NCBI GenBank assembly: GCA_963726975.1
Contig: CAVSEK010000007.1
Coordinates: 62,001 to 126,000, forward strand
Source of the DNA: CAVSEK01 sp963726975
GTDB taxonomy: Bacteria; Actinomycetota; Actinomycetes; Mycobacteriales; SCTD01
Direction: 5' to 3'
DNA: 64,000 bases
Shown in pieces: positions 25,808-35,553 of the stretch. Position 1 is the stretch's first letter, and every line of letters begins with the position of its first letter. The notes under the pieces are model-generated. The model saw only the letters and a list, made by a program, of their open reading frames with translations. It searched no databases and was not told the origin of the DNA. The translations under genes were made by a program, and so were the position numbers.

Positions 25808-27373
25808 GGGCCGTCCGGGCCCTCGGCCGCCCGCGCCCTCAACCGGCCCTTGCTCACCTTGCCGGTCGCCGAGTGCGGCAGGTCGTCGACCACCTCGACG
25901 GCGGTCGGGCACTTGAAGCGGGCCAGCGAGCGGGCGCAGTGGGCGATGACGTCGTCGGCCCGCAGCCGGGCGCCGTCGCGCGGCACGACGAGCGCCTTGA
26001 CCGACTCGCCGGTGTAGGGGTGCGGGATCCCGATGACCGCGGCCTCGGCGACGTCGGGGTGGCGCAGCAGGACGTCCTCGACCTCGCGCGGGTAGACGTT
26101 GAAGCCGCTCACGAGGACCAGCTCGCGGCGCCGGTCGACGAGGAACAGGTCGCCGTCGTCGTCGGCGTAGGCGACGTCGCCGGTGGCCCACCAGCCGTCG
26201 CCGTCGGGGCCGTCCGCGCCGTCGGGCCAGTAGCCGGAGAACAGGTTGGCCCCGCGCACGACGATCTCGCCCGGGTCGCCCTCCTCGACCTCCCGGCCGT
26301 CCTCGTCGAGCAGCCGGAGCTCGACCCCGGGCACCGGCCGGCCGATCGAGCCGGCCTTGGCGACCTCGCTGACCAGCGTGCTCGTGAGCACCGGGGCCGT
26401 CTCGGTGAGGCCGTAGCCCTCGAAGACGTGCTGCCCGGTCGCGTCGAGCACCCGGTGCAGCACGTCGGGCGGCAGCGGCGCCGCGCCGGACAGGGCGAGC
26501 CGGACGCTGGAGAAGGAGTCGCCGACGCCCGGGAGCATCGACCAGGCGACGTACATCGGGGGCGCCCCGACCAGGCAGGTCACCGCGTGCCGGCGCACGT
26601 CGGCGAGGGTCTCGACCGGGTCGAAGCGCTCCACGAGCACCCCTGTCGCCCCCTGGCGCGCGACCATCCCGAGCGCGGCGCCGAGGCCGTAGACGTGGGA
26701 CAGCGGCAGCACGAGCAGCACGACGTCGTCGGGCGCGACCACCGGCGGGTCGATCGACGCCGACGACGCCAGGGTGGCCAGCAGGGCCCGGTGGCTGAGC
26801 ATCGCGCCGCGCGGGACGCCGCTGGTGCCCGAGGTGTAGAGGACGGCGGCGAGGTCCTCGCTGCCGCCGACGGACCCGGCCGGCGAGGCGGCGGGCAGCG
26901 GCGGGCCGCCCGCGACCTGCAGCCCGGCCAGGGTGCCCGGGCCGTCCTGCCCCTGCTCGGCGAGCAGGACGTGCTCGAGCCCGGGCAGCCCGGCCCGCAG
27001 CGCGTCGAGGTCGGCGGCGGGCGCCGTCACCAGGGCCCGGGCGCCGCAGTCGCCGAGCTGGGTGCGCACCTCGACCTCGGTGTAGCCGGGGTTGACCGGC
27101 ACCGCGACCAGCCCCGCCCGCAGCGCCCCGAACCACGCGACCGGGAAGTCGGGCGTGTTGCCCAGCCGCAGCCCGACCCGGTCGCCGGGCTCGAGCCCCA
27201 GCGCGCGCAGCCCCCGCGCGGTCGCGTCGACGAGGGCGTCGAGCTGCGCCCAGGTCGTCGCTCCCGCCACCCGCGCGCAGCGCGACGCGCTCCGGCACCC
27301 GCGCGGCGCTGGCGCGCACGAGGTCGGCGAGGTTGGCCCCGGGGCCCGGGGCGGGAGCGGGTGCGGTGGTCAC
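25804..27373 (-). CDS. Long-chain acyl-CoA synthetase / AMP-dependent ligase (one frameshift)
   Basis: An adenylate-forming enzyme of about 523 residues. AMP-binding signature YTSGTSGVPRGAMLSH, LPLSHVYGLGAALGM, EGYGLTETAPVLTS, WWATGDVAYADDDGDLFLVD, RRRELVLVSGFNVYPREVED, and the C-terminal adenylation lysine in LPHSATGKVSKGRLR. The order and spacing match FadD-type fatty acid ligases; the acyl substrate is not evident. GTG start at 27373; an indel near 27280 separates ANLADLVRASAARVPERVAL from the rest. Coupled to the glutaredoxin gene by a 4-base overlap. Confidence 0.83.
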
Positions 27374-27450
27374 GGCGGCGCAGTCTGGCACGTCCGGGGC
27401 CCGGCGCGGCGGGTCAGCGCGCGGTCAGCGCGGCGGGTCAGCGCGGCGGG

Positions 27451-29738
27451 TCAGCGCGGCGGCGGGGACAGCAGCGGCAGCCCGCTGCGGCTCGACGTGG
27501 GCGAGGGCGCCGCGGGAGCGGACGTGCGCGGGACGGTCGTCGGGGTCGGGCGGGGCGCGGTCGTCCGGCGCGGCACGGTCGCCCGGGGAGAGGACGGGGT
27601 GCTGCGGCGGGGCCGGGCCGGGGCGGCGCTCGACGGCCGGGCCGCCGGCGCGGCCACCGGGGCTGCCGCTGCCGCCGCCGCCGCCGCGCTCGCCGCGGCC
27701 TGGTCGGCGCGCAGGATCTCGAAGGCCCGGGCGTAGACCCGCGCCGGGAGCGTGCCGCCGTACACCTGCTTGACGCCGTGGACGTCGAACATGCCGCCGC
27801 AGGAGCCCGAGACGCCCTTGCAGGTCTGCTCCTCGTAGCCCATCCAGACCGCGACGCACAGGTGCTGCGGCTCCTTCGAGCACCCGACGAACCAGGCGTT
27901 GGTGCTGTCGTTGGTCGTGCCCGTCTTGCCGTAGACGGTGAACGGCTGCGCGGCGGCCGGGGCGGTCCCCTGCGACGTGGCCACCTTGCTCATCGCCTCG
28001 ACGACCTTGTCGGCGGTGCCCTGGTCGAGGGCCCGGTCGCCCTCGGGCGCCGCCGGCACCTGCTCGACCACGGTGCCCGGGTCGGTGCCGCTGCCGCCGG
28101 CCCGGATCTCGCTGTAGAAGCGCGGCGCGACGTGGACGCCGCCGTTCATGAGCGTGGCGTACGCGTCGGCGAGCGACAGCGGCGTCACCTCCGCGGTCGT
28201 CCCCAGGCCGAACGACTTCGGCGCCGGGGAGAACGGCGTCGGCACGTCGGCGGTCGGCGGCGGCACCTTCACCCCGGCGTCGAGCATGAGCGCGCGGACC
28301 TTGTCGCGCCCCACCTCGATCGCGAGCGGCACGAAGACGGTGTTGATCGAGCGCGCGAGCGCCTGCCGCAGCGTCACCGTGCCCCCGGTGCCGCTGTCAC
28401 CGGCGTTGCAGTAGCGGTAGACGCCGCCCGGGCTGCCCTTGTCGGGGATCGACGAGCACCCGGGCGCCCGCCGGCGGGTGTCGAGCGAGAGCCCCTCCTG
28501 CAGCGCGACCGCGAGCGTGAAGGGCTTGATCGTCGAGCCCGTGGAGCGGTAGGCGTTCGTCGCGAGGTTGAAGCCGTTGCGCTGGTAGCCGTTGCTCGCC
28601 GGCCGGACCGTGCCGTCCGTCAGCTTCTTCTCCGGCACCCGGCGCAGCGTCGTCATCGCCTTGACGTCGCCGGTCGCGGGTGTCGATCGCCACCGCCGCC
28701 AGCTGCGGGTCGCGGTCGTCCGGCAGCACCTCGCTGCGCCGCCTGCACGAGCGCCTTCTGCAGCGCCGGGTCGAGCGTGCTCGTCACCCGCAGCCCGCCG
28801 CGGAACAGCTCGTCGTCCATGTCGCGGCCGGCGTACGACTCGCGCAGCTGCGCCTTGAGCAGGTCGGTGAACTCCGGCGCCGACGACGCCGGCTCCGGCG
28901 GCGAGGCGCGGACCGGCACGATCTCGACCTCGTACGCCTCGCTGGCCTCCTGCGGGCTGATGAAGCCGCCGACGACCATCTGGTTGAGGGTGTAGCGCTG
29001 CCGGGCCTTGGCCGTCGCGAGGTCGTTGACCGGGTTCCACACCGACGGGGCCGGTGCGGTGCCCGCGAGCAGGGCGGCGCGAGCGACCTCGAGCACCCGG
29101 CTGCGCTGCCCGGTCGCCGGGTCCAGCGACAGGTCCTTCACCGGGACGCCGAAGTAGTACTTCGACGCCGCCTGCACGCCGTAGGTGCCGTTGCCCAGGT
29201 AGAGCGCGTTGAGGTAGTCGACGAGGATCTCGTCCTTGCTCAGCCGCTGCTCGAGCCGGACGGCGAGCGCCGCCTCGCGCAGCTTGCGCAGCAGGGTGCG
29301 GTCGTTGCCGACGTAGGCGTTCTTCACGTACTGCTGGGTGAGCGTCGAGCCGCCCTGGGTCTGGCTGCCGGTGACGTCGCGGTAGGCCGCCCGCAGCGTC
29401 GCCGACACGTCGACCCCGCGGTGCTCCAGGAAGCGCTCGTCCTCCGCGGAGATGATCGCCTGGCGCAGGACCTCGGGGATGTCGGCCGAGGGGACCGGCT
29501 CGCGCCGCTCGGCGGGCAGGATCGAGGCGATCTGCGTGCTGCCGTCCCCGGCGAACAGCAGCGCCGGCTTCGGCGCCGGCGGCAGGTCGAAGGAGACCGG
29601 GGCCGCGAGCAGCCCGCCGACGAAGGACCCGAGGCCCGTGACGGCCGCCAGCACGAGCAGCAGGACGGTGCGCAGGACGACCCGGCCGCGACGACGGCGC
29701 CGGGCCGCGCGGGTCAGGCGCGGGCGGGGGTCGGGCAC
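27451..29738 (-). CDS. Bifunctional class A penicillin-binding protein (two frameshifts)
   Basis: Builds peptidoglycan with a GT51 glycosyltransferase and a transpeptidase. A short Arg-rich cytoplasmic tail and one membrane anchor (VVLRTVLLLVLAAVTGLGSF) lead to AIISAEDERFLEHRGVD, QGGSTLTQQYVKNAY and NALYLGNGTYGVQAASKYYF. Transpeptidase motifs: SxxK in RSTGSTIKPFTLA, SxN in ARSINTVF, KTG in VYGKTGTTND. The C-terminus is a Pro/Ser/Thr/Ala-rich tail of about 85 residues, typical of actinobacterial PBPs. Breaks near 28735 and 28680 join SALVQAA to the EVLPDDRDPQLAAVAIDT region. About 760 residues, divergent from the BldN-like sigma gene. Confidence 0.9.
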
Positions 29739-29943
29739 CGGCCCAGCGTACGGCGCTCAGGTCCGCCGGTCGGCCTGCCGACGACCCGGGAGCGGCCCGA
29801 CCCGGGCCGCGGCGGGAGGTCGGCCCGGTCTCCCGGAACGCCCTCCTGGACCCTCCCGCGCGCCCTACCCTCGGCGTACGTGCCGTGGGCGCGCCGGTGC
29901 GGGCTGCCCGCGCCCGATCCCGACCGACCCAGCGAGGTGACCC

Positions 29944-30740
29944 GTGCTGCTGACCGCACCGGCGCTGCCGCTCGCGGCGGGGCTCGAGGCGCTCGCCGCC
30001 GCGGTCGCCGAGGCCGTCAGCGCCGGCAGCACCCGCAGCACCGGCAGCACCGGCAGCACCGGCAGCACCGGCAGCACCGGCGCACCGCTGGGGCCCGCCC
30101 CCGGCGGCTGCCCGTCCCCTCGCCCTCGCCGGCCTCCGACCCGCCGCTGCCGCCCGAGGACGCGCCGCCGGCCCCCGAGGGCGACGCCGCGCGCTCGCTC
30201 GCCCTCGTGCACCGCGCGCAGGCCGGCGACGCCGAGGCGTTCGCCGCGCTCTACGACCGCTACGTCGACACCGTCTACCGCTACGTGCGCTACCGCGTGG
30301 CGAGCCCGCAGCTGGCCGAGGACCTCACCAGCGAGACGTTCCTGCGGGCGCTGCGGCGGATCGGCACCTTCACCTGGCAGGGCCGCGACGTCGGCGCGTG
30401 GTTCATCACGATCGCCCGCAACCTCATCGCCGACCACTACAAGAGCAGCCGCTACCGGCTCGAGCTCACGACCGACGACGTGACCGCCTCCGCGCCGGTC
30501 CCGGTCACCGACGGCCCCGAGGGCGCGGTGCTCGCCGGCCTGCAGAGCGCCGCGCTGCTCGCCGCCGTCCGCCAGCTCGGCGCCGAGCAGCAGGAGTGCA
30601 TCGCGCTGCGCTTCCTGCAGGGCCTGTCCGTCGCCGAGACCGCCCGCGTCATGGGCAAGAACGACGGCGCGGTCAAGGCGCTGCAGCACCGCGCGGTCCG
30701 CACGCTCGGCCGGCTGCTGCCCGAGGCGGCCGAGCTGTGA
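29944..30740 (+). CDS. bldN: ECF RNA polymerase sigma factor, BldN-like (one frameshift in the N-terminal extension)
   Basis: Region 2: QAGDAEAFAALYDRYVDTVY, EDLTSETFLRALRRIGTFTW (core-binding and -10 recognition), FITIARNLIADHYKSSRYRL. Region 4: QQECIALRFLQGLSVAETAR, VMGKNDGAVKALQHRAV. These are close to the Streptomyces BldN developmental sigma factor. BldN carries an 86-residue pro-sequence; here the region before the sigma domain is also about 85 residues and includes Ser-Thr-Gly repeats encoded by GGCAGCACC units (30024-30080). GTG start 29944 after GAGGTG; a shift near 30110 joins the leader to the sigma domain. Followed by its probable anti-sigma gene. Confidence 0.82.
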
Positions 30741-30829
30741 CCGCGCCCGTGTCCTCGCACCCCTCCCGCTCGTTGACCCTGCGAGCGGCCACCCCGGCCG
30801 CCCCCCACCGCCGGGAGGTCGCGCCGTGA
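30737..30829 (+). CDS. 30-codon small reading frame linking sigma and anti-sigma genes
   Basis: GTG at 30737 overlaps the sigma stop (GTGA), and the TGA at 30827-30829 overlaps the anti-sigma GTG at 30826 (again GTGA). The product would be 30 residues, Ser/Pro/Arg/Ala-rich, with no domain. It spans the whole gap and could mediate translational coupling; it may equally be chance in GC-rich DNA. Confidence 0.35.
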   Translation: MTAPVSSHPSRSLTLRAATPAAPHRREVAP

Positions 30830-31970
30830 CCCTGCGCCGCTCCACGGGCGACCTGCTCGAGCAGCCCGACGCCCGCACGACCGAGGTCCTCGCCGCTCTC
30901 GCCGTCACCCGCACCGAGCTCGAGGCCGTCGCGCAGGTGCCCGCGGAGTTCCGGGCCGCGCTGCGGACCCGCCTGCTCGCCGTCGCGGCCGTCGCACCGG
31001 CTCCGGCTCCGGCTCCGGCTGTGTTGTCGGCAGCGGTGTCGGCAGCGGTGTCGTGGCGCTCCGCCGTGAGCTGGGCGCGGGCCGTGACCGTGCCCCGCCG
31101 CGGCGCGCTGTGCGCCGCCGCGCTGGTCGGCGTCGTCGCGCTCACCGGCGTCGGGGTCGCCGCGACCCGGTCGCTGCCCGGCCAGCCGCTGTACGCCGCG
31201 AAGACCGGTGTCGAGGCCCTCCAGCTCGCGACGGCCGGCAGCGGCCTCGAGCGCGGCCGGACCCACCTGCACCTGGCCGAGACGCGGCTGGCCGAGGTCC
31301 GCGCCCTCGCCGAGGGGCGCGGCGCGCTGGCGCTGCCGGCCGGCGCCCACGGCGCGGCGCTCGCCGGGGGCACCCGGGCCGACCGGCTGCGCGCCGCGCT
31401 CGACGCGATGGACGAGCAGACCCGCACCGGCAGCCGGCTCGTCGAGCAGGCGGCCCGCGCCACCGCCGACCCGGCGCCGCTGCAGGTGCTGCAGGCCTGG
31501 GCCCGCCAGCAGTCGACGCAGCTGCGCGCGGTCGTCCCGCAGCTGCCCGCCGGCGCCCGGGCCCGCGCCGACGCCTCCCTCTCGCTCGTCGCCGAGGTCG
31601 GGGAGCGGGCCGCGCGGCCGCTCGCCGCGGCGCCTGCCGCCCCCGGGACCGACGGGACCGGGCGCGGCCCCGCAGCCCCGACCGGCAGCGCACCGCCGCC
31701 GGCGGTGCCCGGTGCCGGCCCCACCCCGACGAGCCCGAGCGCACCCGCTCGGCCCCTGACGACTGCACCGGTCCCCGCGCCGGGTCTGCCCGGTGGCCGG
31801 CCCGCCGTGCCGCCGCTGCCGCCGCTGCCGCCGCTGTCCCCCACGCCGCCCGCGCCGGTGCCGACGCTGCCCCGGTGCCGACGCTGCCCCCGGTGCCGAC
31901 GGTGCCCCCGCTGACCCTTCCCGTGGTCCCCGTCCCGGCGCTGCCGCTGCTGCCGGGAGCCGGCTCCTGA
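30826..31970 (+). CDS. rsbN: DUF5667 membrane anti-sigma factor, RsbN-like (frameshift in Pro-rich tail)
   Basis: The probable partner of the BldN-like sigma factor; in Streptomyces RsbN is a membrane protein with a DUF5667 domain that sequesters BldN. The N-terminal cytoplasmic part (about residues 1-85) would bind sigma; one membrane helix (LCAAALVGVVALTGVGVAAT, 88-108) follows, then the DUF5667 motif LPGQPLYAAKTGVEALQLAT and a helical extracytoplasmic domain (LEQARTHL-like ERGRTHLHLAETRLAEVRAL). The tail is Pro-rich (VPTLPPVPTVPPLTLPVVP) after a shift near 31870. GTG 30826 has GGGAGG eight bases upstream. Confidence 0.78.
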
Positions 31971-32087
31971 CCGCGCGCGTCGGCCACTTCCCGACGCGCG
32001 CGCCCCGGGACTGACACACTGCTCACCAGCGGTCCCGGGTCCTGCCCCCCGCGGACGACCGCCCGTAGCTCGAGAGGCCGAGAACCC

Positions 32088-33635
32088 ATGCTGCTGACCC
32101 CGTCGAGGACGAGCACCCGGCGCGCCGCCGTCGTGGCCGCGTGCGCCGCGGTGGTGCTGCCCGTCACCCTGACGGCCTCGCCGGCGCTGGCGGCCGGCAC
32201 CGACCGCTCCGCGGCCACCCGGGCGATCGCGGTCAACCTCGAGCTCAACCTGCCGGGCGGCGCCTCGACCAAGATCGCGCTGTCGGTCGACCCCGTGACG
32301 GGAGCCGTCCGCACCGTCAGCGGCACCGCGCCGCAGGCCGCCGCGCTCGCCAGCGTCCTCGCCGGCACCCTCGGCGGCCAGACGCAGGACCTCGGCCGCT
32401 CCGAGGCGCGGCTGCCCGGCCCGCTCGCCGCGACCGACGACCCGACTGCGGCGTTCAACGACGGCATCGCCGGCTCCCCGCTGGCCAACCTGCTCAAGGT
32501 CCAGCTCACCCCGTCGTCGGCCGCGGTGACGGTCGCGCCGTCCAGCACCTCCCAGGCCGCGGTCACCAACCTCGGCGTGGGCCTGCCGGACGCGCTCGCG
32601 GACGCCCTCGCCCCTCTGACCGACGGGCTCGCCGCCGCGGTCGACCAGGCGCTGCAGGCCATCGCCGACGGGCTCCAGGTCCCGGTGGCCGAGCTGTGCG
32701 CCGGCCTCGGCCAGACCGTGGGCGCCCTGTCCCCGGTGACCGACGGGCTCGACGGCGTGCTGGGCACCGCCGGGGTCCCCGTCACGACCAGCACGCTGCT
32801 CGGCGACACCCTCGTCGGCGGGCTGTGCGCCCTGTCCGACACGATCGGCGAGATCGACACCGCGCTGCAGGCCGCGCTCGGCTCGCTGACCGGCGACAGC
32901 GGCGTGCTCGGCCTGGCCGGTGTCACCGCCTCGCAGACGATCACCAGCGCCGCCGAGGGCACCGCGACCCGTACGACCGCGACGTCGACGTCGCAGGTCG
33001 CCGGGCTGACGCTGCTCGGGCAGCAGGCGCTGGCCTCCGCGCAGGTGCTGCAGAGCGTCTCGACCGCGAGCACGGCCGGCACCGCCGGCTCGGCGACCGC
33101 GTCGGTCGACTCGACGATCGCCGCGCTCAAGAGCGGCGAGGTCGACCCGTTCGCCTCCGCCCGGGCGACCCTGCAGGGCATCCAGGCCGACGTCGCGGGC
33201 CTCGTGCTCCCCGACGGCCTGGAGACGGCGCTGGGCACCCTGTTCGACCAGCTCTTCGCCGCGCTCGCCCCGGCGGGCCTGCAGGTGGTGCAGCTCGACG
33301 ACCCGGCCGGCCTGAAGACCTGCCCGACCGCGCTCGACGGCAGCCAGTCCGGCACCTTCACCGCCGCCGACGGCTCCTGCGCCGCCGCGGCGGTGCGGGG
33401 AGTCGGGCTCCAGCTGACCCTGCCGGAGGCGCTCGCCACACCGCTCGGCGTCGCCGGTCCGCTGGTGCTGCTCCAGATCGTGCCCTCGGCGGCGGCCGTC
33501 ACCGAGGCGCCGCTGGCGGTCCCGGGCACGAGCACCGACCAGCTGCCGCGCACCGGCACGAGCGCCGTGGTCGGCGGGGTCGGCCTGGCCTGCCTCGTCG
33601 GCGCCGCCCTGCTCCGCCGCCGCCGTACGGCCTGA
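32088..33635 (+). CDS. Secreted protein with LPRTG cell-wall sorting signal
   Basis: 515 residues with no domain I recognise. A Sec signal peptide (RRAAVVAACAAVVLPVTLTA, cleavage probably after SPALA) and a C-terminal sorting signal: LPRTG at about residues 482-486, a hydrophobic helix (AVVGGVGLACLVGAALL) and RRRRTA, the classic layout for sortase anchoring. The mature part is Ala/Leu/Thr/Ser-rich with repeated LADALAPLTDGL/SPVTDGLDGVLG-like amphipathic helices and a few Cys. Clean frame. It follows the BldN/RsbN pair by 117 bases, suggesting a developmentally controlled surface protein. No sortase gene is in the window. Confidence 0.72.
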   Translation: MLLTPSRTSTRRAAVVAACAAVVLPVTLTASPALAAGTDRSAATRAIAVNLELNLPGGASTKIALSVDPVTGAVRTVSGTAPQAAALASVLAGTLGGQTQDLGRSEARLPGPLAATDDPTAAFNDGIAGSPLANLLKVQLTPSSAAVTVAPSSTSQAAVTNLGVGLPDALADALAPLTDGLAAAVDQALQAIADGLQVPVAELCAGLGQTVGALSPVTDGLDGVLGTAGVPVTTSTLLGDTLVGGLCALSDTIGEIDTALQAALGSLTGDSGVLGLAGVTASQTITSAAEGTATRTTATSTSQVAGLTLLGQQALASAQVLQSVSTASTAGTAGSATASVDSTIAALKSGEVDPFASARATLQGIQADVAGLVLPDGLETALGTLFDQLFAALAPAGLQVVQLDDPAGLKTCPTALDGSQSGTFTAADGSCAAAAVRGVGLQLTLPEALATPLGVAGPLVLLQIVPSAAAVTEAPLAVPGTSTDQLPRTGTSAVVGGVGLACLVGAALLRRRRTA

Positions 33636-33700
33636 CCCCGGCCCCGTCGGTCCCCCGTCCTAGGGTGGAGGGACCGACAGCGGACGAGGGAGGGGTGCCG

Positions 33701-34624
33701 GTGGCGCGCTGGCTGCGCAGGCCGTCCCGCGGGGACGGCGTCTCGACGGTGCTCGCGGGCGCGGCCTCGGCCGCCGCCGCGTCGGTCGGCGACGGGCCGG
33801 TCCCCGACCCCCGCGCCGCCGCCTTCTTCGACGTCGACAACACGATGATCCGCGGCGCGTCCATCTACTTCTTCGGCAAGGGCATGGCCGGCCGAGGGCT
33901 CGTCACGACCCGCGACCTGCTCGACTTCGGCTGGGAGCAGCTCCGGTTCCGGGTGCGCGGCACCGAGGACCTCGACGCGGTCGCCGGCATCCGCGAGAAG
34001 GCGCTCGGCCTCGTCGCGGGCAAGAGCGTCGAGCAGATCGTGACGTACGGCGAGGAGATCTACGACGAGCTCATGGAGCGGCGGATCTGGGCCGGCACCC
34101 GGGCGCTCGCCCAGCAGCACCTCGACGTCGGCCAGCGGGTCTTCCTCGTCACGGCCACCCCCGTCGAGCTGGCCCGGATCATCAGCTCGCGGCTCGGCCT
34201 CACCGGAGCGCTCGGCACGGTGAGCGAGGTCGAGGACGGGCTCTACACCGGCCGCCTCGTCGGCGAGCCGCTGCACGGGCCGGCCAAGGCGGAGGCGGTG
34301 CGCGCTCTGGCCGAGCGCGAGGACCTCGACCTGTCCCGCTGCGTCGCCTACAGCGACTCCGCCAACGACATCCCGCTGCTCTCGCTCGTCGGGCACGCCG
34401 TGGCGGTCAACCCCGACGCGGCGCTGCGCGAGGAGGCCCGCCGTCGCGGGTGGGACGTGCGCGACTTCCGCACCGGCCGCAAGGCCGCCAGGATCGGCGT
34501 GCCGGCCGCGGCCGGGGCCGGCGCGCTGGCCGGTGGCGTCGTCGGCGGCCTCGCCCTGCGCCGCCGCTACCAGCAGGAGTCGCTGCCCAGCCGCCTGCGC
34601 GGCCACCTGGCGACCGTCCGCTAG
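33701..34624 (+). CDS. HAD-superfamily IB phosphatase
   Basis: About 307 residues. HAD motif I: AAFFDVDNTMIRGASIYFFG; motif II: FLVTATPVELARII; Lys motif III: HGPAKAEAVRAL; motif IV: YSDSANDIPLLSLVGHAVAVNPD. This is the SerB/CicA-type branch often annotated as a HAD-IB hydrolase and often found beside lysophospholipid acyltransferase genes, as here. The C-terminus has a hydrophobic glycine-rich stretch (AAAGAGALAGGVVGGLAL) that may be a membrane anchor. GTG 33701 is chosen over GTG 33695 because it leaves about eight bases from GGGAGGGG. The substrate is unknown; a lysophosphatidate-like lipid is plausible from the neighbour. Confidence 0.82.
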   Translation: MARWLRRPSRGDGVSTVLAGAASAAAASVGDGPVPDPRAAAFFDVDNTMIRGASIYFFGKGMAGRGLVTTRDLLDFGWEQLRFRVRGTEDLDAVAGIREKALGLVAGKSVEQIVTYGEEIYDELMERRIWAGTRALAQQHLDVGQRVFLVTATPVELARIISSRLGLTGALGTVSEVEDGLYTGRLVGEPLHGPAKAEAVRALAEREDLDLSRCVAYSDSANDIPLLSLVGHAVAVNPDAALREEARRRGWDVRDFRTGRKAARIGVPAAAGAGALAGGVVGGLALRRRYQQESLPSRLRGHLATVR

Positions 34625-35553
34625 AAGAAGACCGAGCGCCGCTGCATGAGCAGCGTGTAGAGCGTCGACTGGATCGTCTCGCGCACCTGGTCGGTGAGGT
34701 TGAAGACGAGCATCGGGTCCTCGGCGGCCGCCGCGCCCCCGAGGTCGGCGGTGGGGATCGGCTCGCCGAACTCGATGATCCACTTCGACGGCAGCGGGAC
34801 GGCGCCGAGCGGCCCGAGCAGCGGGAACGTGGGTGTGATCGGCGCGTACGGCAGGCCGAACAGGCGGGCGAGCGTCCGGACGTCGTGCACCATCGGGTAG
34901 ATCTCCTCGGCCCCCACGATCGAGCAGGGCACGATCGGCACGCCGGTGCGCAGCGCCGCCGACACGAACCCGCCGCGGCCGAAGCGCTGCAGCTTGTAGC
35001 GCTCGCGGAACGGCTTGCCGATGCCCTTGAACCCCTCGGGGAAGACCCCGACGACCTCGCCGGACGACAGCAGCCGCTCGGCGTCGGCGTGGCAGGCCAG
35101 GGTGTTGCCGCTCTTGCGGGCCAGCGGGGCGACGACGGGCAGCCGGAAGACGAGGTCGGCGCCCAGCAGCCGCAGGTGCCGGTGGGCCGGGTGGTGGTCG
35201 AGCAGCGCCATCATCGTCATGAGCGCGTCGAGCGGCAGCGTCCCGCTGTGGTTGGCCACGAGCAGCGCGCCGCCGGTGTCGGGCACGTGCTCGAGCCCGC
35301 GGGTCTCGACGCGGAACCACCGGTCGTAGAGCGGGCGCAGCGGCGGTGCGAGGACGTGCTCGGTGAGGTCGGCGTCGAAGCCGAAGTCGTCGACCTCGTA
35401 GTCGCCGGTGAGCCGCCGGCGCAGGAAGGCCAGCCCGCCGGCGAGCCGCCGCTCCCAGCCGGGACCGGCCGGCGGCCCGTCCGCCTCGACGCGCGGCCCG
35501 GCGCCGCTGCCGCGGGGGTCGAAGGGCAGGACGGTCGCCTCAGGCACGGGCAC
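34621..35553 (-). CDS. 1-acylglycerol-3-phosphate acyltransferase-like protein (PlsC family)
   Basis: About 310 residues. Acyltransferase motif I: LLVANHSGTLPLDALM (catalytic His), motif III: GVFPEGFKGIGKPF, motif IV-like: GVPIVPCSIVGAEE. The HxxxxxxD spacing is longer than in canonical PlsC but typical of the actinobacterial clade with FPEGFKGIGK. An N-terminal region of about 75 residues precedes motif I. Start GTG 35553; GTG 35547 has better spacing from GGAGG. It overlaps the epimerase stop by 14 bases. Its stop shares the tetranucleotide CTAG with the stop of the opposing HAD gene. Confidence 0.83.
   Translation of the reverse strand: MPVPEATVLPFDPRGSGAGPRVEADGPPAGPGWERRLAGGLAFLRRRLTGDYEVDDFGFDADLTEHVLAPPLRPLYDRWFRVETRGLEHVPDTGGALLVANHSGTLPLDALMTMMALLDHHPAHRHLRLLGADLVFRLPVVAPLARKSGNTLACHADAERLLSSGEVVGVFPEGFKGIGKPFRERYKLQRFGRGGFVSAALRTGVPIVPCSIVGAEEIYPMVHDVRTLARLFGLPYAPITPTFPLLGPLGAVPLPSKWIIEFGEPIPTADLGGAAAAEDPMLVFNLTDQVRETIQSTLYTLLMQRRSVFF

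Noticed and set aside
24793..28995. Very long open frame on the plus strand (about 1400 codons)
   Set aside because: It is antisense to rex, the glutaredoxin, acyl-CoA synthetase and PBP genes. Its translation is Arg/Gly/Val-rich low-complexity text, as expected from GC-rich third-position bias.
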